Below the pieces are notes generated by a model that was not told where the DNA came from, ran no database searches, and saw only the letters and a list, made by a program, of their open reading frames with translations. A program made the translations under genes and the position numbers. This document shows positions 17,745 through 25,594 of a DNA stretch of 64,000 bases, piece by piece. Source of the stretch: Sorangium cellulosum So0157-2. Its GTDB lineage: Bacteria > Myxococcota_A > Polyangia > Polyangiales > Polyangiaceae. The stretch spans positions 930,001 through 994,000 of the forward strand of contig NC_021658.1 in assembly GCF_000418325.1 (NCBI RefSeq), read 5' to 3'. How positions within the stretch are numbered: the stretch's first letter is position 1; each line of letters begins with the position of its first letter.

Positions 17745-19772
17745 CTAGAGCCCAGCGCCGCGGCCAGCCGTCTCCGCGCTCACCGGGATCTCCCTCGCTT
17801 CGAGCCCCTCGAGCGCCTCCTTGCCGGAGAGCGCGCCGAGGCACCAGCGGGCGTCCCGGAGGTAGCCGTTGAAGAACGCGGCGAGGTAGCCCATCGCGAT
17901 CGCCTGCTGCTCGCGGCGCGGGAGCTCGGCAGGGCCGTCGAGCGGCTCGGCGAGGCCGAGCGACGTCGTGTAGCCGAAGTGGCTCGCGCCCGGCAGGGTC
18001 ACGAGGTGCTTGGGCGCGCGCGCGCGGCCGTAGAGCGTCGCCGGGACCGAGGCGGAGATCGGGTCCGCGGTGCCGCGGACGACGAGCACCGGGCGAGGCT
18101 CGAGCGCGTCGATGGGCGGGGCTCGATCCGGCTCGCCCGCCGGCGCGAGCAGCGCGAGGGCCCGGACGTGGAACGGGCCGGCGGGATCGAGCGCCAGCGC
18201 GAGGGCGGCCTGCGCGCCGAGCCCGTGGCCGAGGGCGCCCACGCGATCGAAGTCGGCCAGGAGCGGGCCCCGCGAGCCGGCCCTGAGGTGCGAGAGCGCG
18301 TCCCGGAGGACCGCGGCGCGGCGCAGCGGCGCGTCGTCCGGGGCGAGCCACGAGAGATCGGGCGCGATGACGGCGAAGCCCCAGCGCGCGAGGTGCGCCA
18401 TGACGCCCGCGAGCTGGCGATGGTCCTGGCCGATGCCGGCGGGCGACCCACCGGTGACGGCGCTCGTGGCGAGGCGTCGCTCGTGGGCGATCGCGATGAC
18501 CGGGAACGGGCCTCCCGGCGAGAGCGGCGCCTCCTCGCCGTCCGCCGACGCGGGGTAGTAGAGCAGCGCGGCGCCCTGCGCGGGGCAGCGGTAGAGGGTG
18601 CCCTGGAACGGCCAGGTGTCGGGGTAGCGGGCGCTCTCCGACAGCGAGAGCGCGTCGATGCGCCGGAACCCCGCTCGGTGCGGTCCGGCGCGCAGCTGCA
18701 GCGCAGCGCTGGCGGGGCGCGGCGCGGTCGGGGGCGGCGCTGCAGGGGCGGGCGAGGGCGGCTGCTGCGCCGCGGACGCGGGCGGCTGCTGCGCCGCGGG
18801 CGCGGGCGGCTGCGGCGCAGCCGGAGAGGCCGCGTCCGCCGCTGCGAGCCCGCTGCGGAGCACCGCGCGCCGCGACCAGAGCTCGCCGTCGCGCGCCAGG
18901 TGGACGACCTGCCCCTCGGCGCGCACGGCGAGCTCGATCCGCGCGAGCGGGCGGCTCTCGATGACGGACACCGCCTCACACCGGCCCAGCGCGGTGGCGA
19001 ACACCGTCGGCCCGCGGAAGCGCGCCCCCCGGGCGCCGTCGCCGCGACGCCACCACGCGAGCCCCACGCCCGCGAGCGGCGCGAACAGCTCGAGCGCGCC
19101 CTCTCCGCCGGACGCGCTCCGGAAGAGCGCCGGCGTCCCCCGGACCCCGGAGACCACCTCCTCCGGGCCCTGCCACGCGTCGCCAGGAGAGCGCCGGAAC
19201 ATCACCAGGCGATCGCCGGTGCGCGCGACCACCTCGAGATCGCCCGGCGCGCCGGGCGCGCCTCCGCCGCGCTGGACCATCGCGACCGCCTCGAATCGCC
19301 CGAGCTCCGCGCCGAAGATCGCCGGGCCGTGCCAGCCGAGCTCCGCGGTGTCGTTGTCGCGGTGGTAGTGCGCGATCCCGCCGCCCGCGTGCGGCACCAC
19401 GAGCTCGAAGTTGCCCCGGCCGCCGAAGGCGCCCTGGATCAGGGCGGGGTCGCCGGCCGCGCCCTCCGCGAAGAAGCGCGGCGCGCTCCACGACGGCTCG
19501 CGGGCGGGCGCGCACCAGAACGCGGCCAGCCGATCCCCGGCGCGCACCACCGCCTCGAGGTGGCCCGGATCGCCGAAGTTGCTCTGGATGAGCGCCGCCG
19601 CGCCGACCGGGCCGAGGTCTGCGGCGAACGTCGCCGCGTGGCGCCACGGCCCGGCGGCGTCCTCGCGGCGGTGGTGCTCGACGCCGAACGGCGCCCCGGC
19701 GGCGGGCACGACGAGCTCGAGCGTGCCGCGCGAGGCGCATTGCAGGAAGTAGCCGCTGGTCGTGGTGGGCAT
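17745..19772 (-). CDS. Beta-propeller-like repeats fused to an alpha/beta-hydrolase domain
   Basis: 675 residues, no signal peptide. Residues about 1-315 contain roughly six repeats with the pattern PALIQG.FGGRGNFELVVP...LAHYHR, like propeller or lectin-type repeats. A Pro/Ala/Gln linker (about 320-365) leads to a hydrolase domain of the large-esterase/PET-hydrolase-like kind. There the nucleophile elbow reads ALGHGLGAQ: Gly517 occupies the Ser position, while the Asp (RGTADPIS) and His (PGASHFGY) regions remain. Either a non-catalytic binding protein or an unusual mechanism is implied. GGAG precedes the ATG at 19772; the next gene upstream is 38 bp away on the same strand. Confidence 0.75.
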   Translation of the reverse strand: MPTTTSGYFLQCASRGTLELVVPAAGAPFGVEHHRREDAAGPWRHAATFAADLGPVGAAALIQSNFGDPGHLEAVVRAGDRLAAFWCAPAREPSWSAPRFFAEGAAGDPALIQGAFGGRGNFELVVPHAGGGIAHYHRDNDTAELGWHGPAIFGAELGRFEAVAMVQRGGGAPGAPGDLEVVARTGDRLVMFRRSPGDAWQGPEEVVSGVRGTPALFRSASGGEGALELFAPLAGVGLAWWRRGDGARGARFRGPTVFATALGRCEAVSVIESRPLARIELAVRAEGQVVHLARDGELWSRRAVLRSGLAAADAASPAAPQPPAPAAQQPPASAAQQPPSPAPAAPPPTAPRPASAALQLRAGPHRAGFRRIDALSLSESARYPDTWPFQGTLYRCPAQGAALLYYPASADGEEAPLSPGGPFPVIAIAHERRLATSAVTGGSPAGIGQDHRQLAGVMAHLARWGFAVIAPDLSWLAPDDAPLRRAAVLRDALSHLRAGSRGPLLADFDRVGALGHGLGAQAALALALDPAGPFHVRALALLAPAGEPDRAPPIDALEPRPVLVVRGTADPISASVPATLYGRARAPKHLVTLPGASHFGYTTSLGLAEPLDGPAELPRREQQAIAMGYLAAFFNGYLRDARWCLGALSGKEALEGLEAREIPVSAETAGRGAGL

Positions 19773-19809
19773 GGCTCCGATGAGGTTTACCGGCGCGGCG
19801 CGGCCGCGC

Positions 19810-20850
19810 CTACCGAAGCATCTCCTCGACCCTCTCGCCCGTCGCCGCCGCGAGCCCCCGGGCGAGCGCGCGCGGGTCCAGCTCGACGGCGACGGCCACC
19901 GCGTCCTCCGCGTGCGTCGCGAGCGGCGGCTCGACCGGCGCGTCGAGCCCGAGCAGGTGGCCGAACGAGCCGTGCGCGAGCTCCTCCCACGCCGCGAGCA
20001 GCTCCTCCGAGGCGGCCGCTCCGCTCGTCGAGAAATCGCCCGCCACCGCGATCGCGAGCGCGATGCCCTCGCGCGCGCTCGGCCTCGCGGCCGCGCCCAC
20101 GGCCGTCGCCGCCGCGAGCAGGCCGCGCGCGCCGCGGGCGAGCTCCCCGTCGAACGGGCCCGGCGCGAACGCGCGCGCGGGCGCCGGGCCGAAGCGGGCC
20201 GCGAGCGCCGCGAGCGGGCCCTCCGACAGCGCCGTCGGCGAGCGCTTGAGGCGGCCGAGCGCGTACAGCGACGCCACCCGCGCCGGCCCGCGCTGCGGGC
20301 TGCCGCCGTCCTGCACGCCGACCACGTCCTCGCCGAGGAGCACCAGCGCGTGCGGCGCCGTGCCGATGTCGCCCATCACGCGCACGACGTCCGGGCGATC
20401 GAGCGCCCGCCGCTCCTTGCCCGTGAGCCGCCGCCGGAAGAGGCGCTCGATGGTGCGGGGATCGCCGCTGTGACGCGCCACGTAGAACCTGGCCTCGCCC
20501 GACGCCCCCGCGTACGACGCGATCGCGGCCTCGCGCACCTGCCGCAGGTCGACGCCGGTCGCGCGCGCGTGCCGGGCCAGGTTCTCCTCGGGCGCCACGA
20601 GCCCGATCGAGGGGATGAGCCACGGCACGGTCGCGATCTCGCGGGGCCGGACCAGGATGAGCCACCGGAGCCCCGCCTGCGGCAAGAGGCGCGTGAGGTC
20701 CGCCGTGCCGAGCGGCGGCAGCGGCGGGCCCGGCCGAGCGGGCGGCCGCGGCGCGCCGCCGCACGACGGCAGCGCGAGGCCGAGGACGCAGCCCAGGACG
20801 CCGCCGAGCGCGCCGCGGCGGCCGAGCCCCCGCCCGGGCGCGTCAGCCAA
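19810..20850 (-). CDS. Lipoprotein of unknown function overlapping tyrS
   Basis: About 346 residues. No ATG opens the frame. The TTG at 20850 (TTGGCTGA) overlaps the tyrS stop by eight bases and leads straight into an Arg-rich n-region, hydrophobic core and lipobox ALPSC, so it is the best start; a GTG at 20910 is the alternative. The mature protein is Ala/Arg-rich with a conserved-looking segment LRWLILVRPREIATVPWLIPSIGLV and no recognised domain. Probably co-translated with tyrS. Function unknown. Confidence 0.65.
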   Translation of the reverse strand: MADAPGRGLGRRGALGGVLGCVLGLALPSCGGAPRPPARPGPPLPPLGTADLTRLLPQAGLRWLILVRPREIATVPWLIPSIGLVAPEENLARHARATGVDLRQVREAAIASYAGASGEARFYVARHSGDPRTIERLFRRRLTGKERRALDRPDVVRVMGDIGTAPHALVLLGEDVVGVQDGGSPQRGPARVASLYALGRLKRSPTALSEGPLAALAARFGPAPARAFAPGPFDGELARGARGLLAAATAVGAAARPSAREGIALAIAVAGDFSTSGAAASEELLAAWEELAHGSFGHLLGLDAPVEPPLATHAEDAVAVAVELDPRALARGLAAATGERVEEMLR

Positions 20851-22072
20851 CGACGAGGTAGGCGAAGCGGCGGTTCTTCGAGCCGACGCGGACCAGAAAT
20901 CGCTTCCCACGCTCGAGCTTGAGCTGGTCGTCCTTGATCACCTCGCCGTCGAGGTGCACCGCGCCGCCCTTCACGAGGCGGAGCGCCTCGGAGGTCGACT
21001 TGGCGAGCCCGGCCAGCGCGAGCGCCTTGCCGATGGGGATCGTGTCGCGGTCGCTCGCGACGTGGAGCTCCTCGATGACCTCGGGCAGGCCGCCGGCCGC
21101 GACGCTGCGGCGCCGCTCGAGGGCGGCGCGCGCGTCGTCGGCCGAGTGGAAGCGGGTGACGATCTCCTGCGCGAAGAGCTCCTTCACCGCGATGACGCTC
21201 TCCTCGCCGCGCAGGACCGCCTCCCGCAGCCGGGCGACCTCCTCGGGCGGGCGCGACGACAGGAGCTCCATGTAGCGCCAGATGACCCCGTCATCGACGA
21301 GCATCAGCTTCTGCAGCATGTCGAACGGCGGCTCGGTGATGCCGACGTAGTTGTCCGCGCTCTTCGACATCTTCGGGCCCACGACCTTGCCGTCCTCGAT
21401 CCGCGCGTTCGTGCCCTCGAGGAGGGGCATCGTCATCACCATCTGGGCGCGCTTGCCGTAGCGGGGCATGAGGTCGCGCGCCACGAGCAGGTTGAAGAGC
21501 TGATCGGTGCCGCCGAGCTCGATGTCGGCCTCGAGCTCGACCGAGTCGTAGGCCTGGAGGAGCGGGTACATGAACTCGTGCACGAAGATGGGCCGCGCCT
21601 CCTCGTAGCGCTTCTTGAAATCGTCGCGCTCGAGCATGCGGGCCACGGTGTACTTCGCGCAGAGCTCGATCATCTGCGCCGGATCGAGCTTGTTCAGCCA
21701 CTCGGAGTTGTAGCGGACCTCGGTCTTGTTCCGGTCGAGGACCTTGAACGCCTGCGCCTGGTAGGTCTCGGCCGCGGCGACGACCTCCTCGCGCGAGAGC
21801 CGCGGGCGCAGCTCGTTCTTGCCGGTCGGATCGCCGACCATCGCCGTGAAGTCGCCGACCACGAAGATGACGGTGTGCCCGAAGTCCTGGAACTCCCGCA
21901 TCTTCTGCATGACCACGGTGTGGCCCAGGTGGAGGTCGGGGCGGGTCGGGTCGAAGCCGGCCTTGACGCGCAGCGGCTTGCCCTCGCGGAGCCGCTCCTC
22001 GAGCTCGGCGCGGACATGGAGGTCGACGGCACCCTTGCAGAGAATCTCGAGCTGACGTTCGGCGGGGACCAT
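20843..22072 (-). CDS. tyrS: Tyrosyl-tRNA synthetase
   Basis: 409 residues, class I synthetase charging tRNA-Tyr. The HIGH motif is HLGHT, the KMSKS motif is intact, and the tyrosine pocket region YPLLQAYDSVELEADIELGGTDQ is present. An S4 RNA-binding domain closes the protein (LAGLAKSTSEALRLVKGGAV). Length and motifs fit the TyrZ-like (type 2) bacterial branch. The ATG at 22072 opens MVPAERQLEIL. A lipoprotein gene overlaps its 3' end. An IHF/HU-type gene lies 128 bp upstream on the same strand. Confidence 0.97.
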   Translation of the reverse strand: MVPAERQLEILCKGAVDLHVRAELEERLREGKPLRVKAGFDPTRPDLHLGHTVVMQKMREFQDFGHTVIFVVGDFTAMVGDPTGKNELRPRLSREEVVAAAETYQAQAFKVLDRNKTEVRYNSEWLNKLDPAQMIELCAKYTVARMLERDDFKKRYEEARPIFVHEFMYPLLQAYDSVELEADIELGGTDQLFNLLVARDLMPRYGKRAQMVMTMPLLEGTNARIEDGKVVGPKMSKSADNYVGITEPPFDMLQKLMLVDDGVIWRYMELLSSRPPEEVARLREAVLRGEESVIAVKELFAQEIVTRFHSADDARAALERRRSVAAGGLPEVIEELHVASDRDTIPIGKALALAGLAKSTSEALRLVKGGAVHLDGEVIKDDQLKLERGKRFLVRVGSKNRRFAYLVVG

Positions 22073-22200
22073 GGGGCCCCGCTTCTACCGCGCAGCGGAA
22101 CTGCCCGCCAGGGGGGCGAGCGCGCCCCGCGCCTCGAGGCGCGCGGGCGCGTCACGCCGTCGACGACGGCGACGTCATGGGCGTGCGCTGGCGCGTCGCC

Positions 22201-22545
22201 TCATTCGTCGTCGGTGTCCTCGTCCTCGTCGTCCTCGTCGTCGTCATCGCCCGAGATGGCGTACGCGCGGCTCGCGTTGACGAGCTCCTTGAGCTCCTTG
22301 CCGACCTTGAAGAACGGGAGCCGCTTGGCGGGCACGGGCACCGGCTGGCCGGTGCGAGGGTTCCTGCCGCTGTACGGCTTGTAAGGCCTGACCGTGAAGC
22401 TGCCGAACCCGCGGATCTCGATGCCCTCGTTGCGCTGGAGCGCCTGCGTCATCGCGTCGAAGACGCAGTTCACCACGAGCTCGGCTCGAGCCTTGGTGAG
22501 CTCCCCCCGTCCCGCGATCGCGTCGATGAGCTCGCTTTTCGTCAT
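22201..22545 (-). CDS. ihfB: IHF/HU-family DNA-binding protein with acidic tail
   Basis: 114 residues. Residues 1-92 carry the full fold: MTKSELIDAIAG, IEIRGFGSFTVR, the GRNPRTGQPV beta-arm with the intercalating Pro, and FFKVGKELKELVN. MTKSEL and IEIRGFGSF resemble IHF-beta more than HU, hence the symbol, given tentatively. Such proteins bend DNA and compact the nucleoid. The C-terminus adds an extension in which 14 of the last 17 residues are Asp or Glu, absent from standard IHF. GGAGG precedes the ATG at 22545. The acidic tail could tune DNA affinity (inference). Confidence 0.85.
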   Translation of the reverse strand: MTKSELIDAIAGRGELTKARAELVVNCVFDAMTQALQRNEGIEIRGFGSFTVRPYKPYSGRNPRTGQPVPVPAKRLPFFKVGKELKELVNASRAYAISGDDDDEDDEDEDTDDE

Positions 22546-22680
22546 TGGTCCACCTCCCCCACCCGAGCGGACCGCCGCCGGCGCCCGACTTGCCGCTTTC
22601 CACCGCAGAGCCCCGGGAGATGCGCCGGTCCAGGAGCCGCATGACAACAGAATCCTATGAAAAGCTCGCATGTTACGGGA

Positions 22681-25593
22681 CTAGCGGTCAACCGAATTCC
22701 CGCCCGCGACCGCGACCGCGTCGAGCGCAAAGAGGCCTCCGGCCGCGGGGCCGCCCGGGCCTCCCGGAGCGCTCTCGGCGGCGGTCTCGACGCGGATCCG
22801 CGCGGCATTCGCCGCCGTCGGCGTGGCGGCGCGGGCCTCGTCGCGCGGGCCGTCGCGCGGGCCGTCGCGCGGGCCGTCGCGCGGGCCGTCGCGCGGGCCG
22901 TCGCGCGGGCGCGCATTCGCGCGCGTGATGGAGAGCTCGATTCCGACGGCGTCCTCGGGGATGGGGTGGGGCGGGAGCTCGACGCAGGTGAGCGGCGCGC
23001 CGGCGGCGCCCGGCGCGGCGGGCTCGACCCGCCAGACGTGGATGGGGGCGCCGTCGACGGCGAGGACCACCTCGCCCGCGCCGTCGCCCGAGATCGCCAC
23101 GCGCGGGCTGATCCGGGCGCCGCGGAGCCACGGGGCGGGCAGGCCGACCCGGACGACGGCCTCGCCGCTCGCCGCGTCGCGCGGGCCGTCGCGCGGGCCG
23201 TCGCGCGGGCCGTCGCGCGGGCCGTCGCGCGGGCCGTCGCGCTGGCCGTCGCGCGGGCCGTCGCGCGGGCCGTCGCGCGGGCCGTCGCGCGGGCCGTCGC
23301 GCGGGCCGTCGCGCGGGCCGTCGCGCGGGCCGTCGCGCGGGCCGTCGCGCGGGCCGTCGCGCGGGCCGTCGCGCGCGTTACGCCGCAACTTTCCGTGCTG
23401 GCGCGCATTCGCGCGCGTGATGGAGAGCTCGATTCCGACGGCGTCCTCGGGGATGGGGTGGGGCGGGAGCTCGACGCAGGTGAGCGGCGCGCCGGCGGCG
23501 CCCGGCGCGGCGGGCTCGACCCGCCAGACGTGGATGGGGGCGCCGTCGACGGCGAGGACCACCTCGCCCGCGCCGTCGCCCGAGATCGCCACGCGCGGGC
23601 TGATCCGGGCGCCGCGGAGCCACGGGGCGGGCAGGCCGACCCGGACGACGGCCTCGCCGCTCGCCGCCGCGTGCACCGCGAGGAGGCGCCCCCCGGACGC
23701 GCACGTGCCGCCGGCGTGCTCGGGCGCCGCCCAGGCGCCGCGCTGGGCGCGCGGCGGCCACAGCGACTCGCCCTCGATGAGGACCTCGCGGGGCGGCGCG
23801 GCGTCGAAGGCGAGCGGCGCGATCGAGACCGAGGCCAGGCCGCCGCCGTCCGGGATCGCGAAGCCGTAGCGGTAGGCGGGGGGGCGGCCGCGGGCCTCCC
23901 ACGCCATCCGGTCGATCGCGTCGCCGCGGTAGCGCAGCACCGCGACGTCGCCCGGGGCGGGGTCGAAGCCGAGGTTGAAGCCGTGGTCCGTGTCGACGAA
24001 CACGAGGCCGCGCGCGACGCCCGCGCGCGCGACGGCGGCGGGGTCGAACATCGGCAGGCCGCCCTCGCGATCGCGGAGCGCGGCGTGGTCGAAGCCCGCG
24101 CGGAAGGCGAAGCCGGCGAGGGGGAGCGCCGCCGCGAAGAGCGCCGCCGGGACGAACGGCACCGGGAAGAGCGCGCGGAGCCGTCCCGCGAGGCCGCCGC
24201 GCGCGGCCGGCGATCCCGCGCGCTCCGCGATCGCGGCGCAGGCGAGGGCGGCGAGGGCGTGCTCCACCGGCAGCACGTCGGCGAAGAGGCGAGCGCCGCC
24301 GGCGGGGTAGTTGCCGTCGAAATAGAACGGGGCGTAGGCGGCGATCTGGAGGAGCGGCGCGAGCGCGAGGGCGCGCGAGCGCGGCCGCCGGAAGGCGATC
24401 GCGGCGCCGGCGATCACGAGCAGCGCGAGCGGCTCGGCGTTGAGCGCGTCGACCAGGTGGAGCTTGAGGCGGCGCAGCGTGGTGCCGGCGGCGGCCAGAA
24501 AACCGTAGCCTTCCGCGAGGTTATGCCGGACGAAGTCGCCGTGCTCGACGAGGCAGCCGACGCCTTCGCCGAAGCCGTAGCGGAAGCAGCCGGGCGGGCC
24601 GTCGGCGACGGCGTAGTAGGCGCCCTGCGACGACGCGAAGGCGCCCGTCGCGGCGCGCTGGTGCGCGGCGAGCAGCGCGAGGCCGGGGACGGCGCCGATC
24701 GCGAGCGCCGCGGCGAGCCGCCAGAGCCGCGGCGAGGGGCGCGGCGCGGCGGTGCCCGGCGGGCGCTCCGGCAGCAGCGCCACGAGGAGCGCCGCGGCGA
24801 GGGCGAGCGCGCTCGGCCGCGTGGCCGCGAGCCAGCCGGCCGCGACGCCCGCGAGCGCGGCGGCGCGGACGGCGGGATCGCGCCACCAGCGCGGCGCGCC
24901 CGCCGCGCCGGCGAGGGCCTCGTCGAGCGCGCGGCGCGCCGACGCGAGCGCGACGGTGAAGCAGAGGGCCGCGAGCCCGTGCGACATCGTGTCGGCCGTG
25001 TGGTAGCGGAGCGCGGCGCAGAGCGCCGAGAAGAGCGCGGCGAGGAGCGGCGCGAGGGGGATCCGCGCGCCGCCCCCGGCGGAGGCCGGGGCTGCTGGCG
25101 CGAACCGCGCGGCGAGGTCGTACGTGGCGACGGTCAGCGCCGCGGCGAGCAGGGGACCGACCGCGAGCGGCGCGCCCGCGAGGAAGCCCAGCGCGAGGAG
25201 GGCGGGGTAGCCCGGGGGGAAGATGACCGCGACCTCGGCCGCGCCGCGCCGCGCCGCGTCGCCTGCGGCGTCGCTGCGGACGAGGAAGCGGCCGAGCACG
25301 GAGGCCTCGGGCTCGCCGAGGGGCCACGCGAGGTGCCCGGCGGCCATGGCGCGGGCCTCGAGCCAGTAGCTCGTCGCGTCGATGATCCGGGGGCCGCCCC
25401 GCAGGTAGACCGCGACGTACGCGGCCGAGATCAGCGCCGCGGCGAGCCCGAGGGCCGCCGCGACGGCGACGCCGCGGGGCGCGCGGGCGGGCGAGCGGCC
25501 GCGGCGGAGGAGCCAGGCGCCGGCGAGCAGCGCGGCGAGGGAGAGCGCGAGCGCGATCCACTGCGCGGGGTCGCGGGGCAGGCCGGCGCGCAC
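22681..25593 (-). CDS. GT-C-like polytopic membrane protein with duplicated C-terminal module
   Basis: 970 residues. About ten hydrophobic helices span residues 10-500, with an early acidic loop (GGPRIIDATSYWLEARAMA) as in PMT/GT39-type lipid-sugar glycosyltransferases, so transfer of a sugar outside the membrane is plausible but unproven. The remainder is extracytoplasmic and ends in beta-type modules. One stretch of about 89 residues (SGEAVVRVGLPAPW to ELSITRANA) occurs twice, separated by 16 tandem DGPR tetrapeptides (one DGQR) and followed by five more. The GTG at 25593 is one base after the preceding gene's stop, so the two are translationally coupled. Confidence 0.75.
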   Translation of the reverse strand: MRAGLPRDPAQWIALALSLAALLAGAWLLRRGRSPARAPRGVAVAAALGLAAALISAAYVAVYLRGGPRIIDATSYWLEARAMAAGHLAWPLGEPEASVLGRFLVRSDAAGDAARRGAAEVAVIFPPGYPALLALGFLAGAPLAVGPLLAAALTVATYDLAARFAPAAPASAGGGARIPLAPLLAALFSALCAALRYHTADTMSHGLAALCFTVALASARRALDEALAGAAGAPRWWRDPAVRAAALAGVAAGWLAATRPSALALAAALLVALLPERPPGTAAPRPSPRLWRLAAALAIGAVPGLALLAAHQRAATGAFASSQGAYYAVADGPPGCFRYGFGEGVGCLVEHGDFVRHNLAEGYGFLAAAGTTLRRLKLHLVDALNAEPLALLVIAGAAIAFRRPRSRALALAPLLQIAAYAPFYFDGNYPAGGARLFADVLPVEHALAALACAAIAERAGSPAARGGLAGRLRALFPVPFVPAALFAAALPLAGFAFRAGFDHAALRDREGGLPMFDPAAVARAGVARGLVFVDTDHGFNLGFDPAPGDVAVLRYRGDAIDRMAWEARGRPPAYRYGFAIPDGGGLASVSIAPLAFDAAPPREVLIEGESLWPPRAQRGAWAAPEHAGGTCASGGRLLAVHAAASGEAVVRVGLPAPWLRGARISPRVAISGDGAGEVVLAVDGAPIHVWRVEPAAPGAAGAPLTCVELPPHPIPEDAVGIELSITRANARQHGKLRRNARDGPRDGPRDGPRDGPRDGPRDGPRDGPRDGPRDGPRDGPRDGQRDGPRDGPRDGPRDGPRDGPRDAASGEAVVRVGLPAPWLRGARISPRVAISGDGAGEVVLAVDGAPIHVWRVEPAAPGAAGAPLTCVELPPHPIPEDAVGIELSITRANARPRDGPRDGPRDGPRDGPRDGPRDEARAATPTAANAARIRVETAAESAPGGPGGPAAGGLFALDAVAVAGGNSVDR
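22840..22910. repeat. 12-bp tandem array, short copy
   Basis: Five full copies of GTCGCGCGGGCC plus a partial, in frame inside the GT-C-like gene; on the coding strand each unit encodes four residues of a DGPR repeat. Confidence 0.95.
22908..23175. repeat. 268-bp direct repeat, copy 1
   Basis: Identical, as far as I can compare by eye, to 23400-23667. The offset is 492 bp, which is both 164 codons and 41 units of 12 bp, so the duplication keeps the reading frame. Confidence 0.93.
23176..23367. repeat. 12-bp tandem array, long copy
   Basis: Sixteen consecutive copies of the same GTCGCGCGGGCC unit, one with a single-base change (CTGGCC). Lies between the two 268-bp repeats and encodes the long DGPR tract. 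Confidence 0.95.
23400..23667. repeat. 268-bp direct repeat, copy 2
   Basis: Second copy of the block at 22908-23175; being nearer the 5' end of the minus-strand gene, it encodes the first of the two identical modules. Confidence 0.93.
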
Positions 25594-25594
25594 G

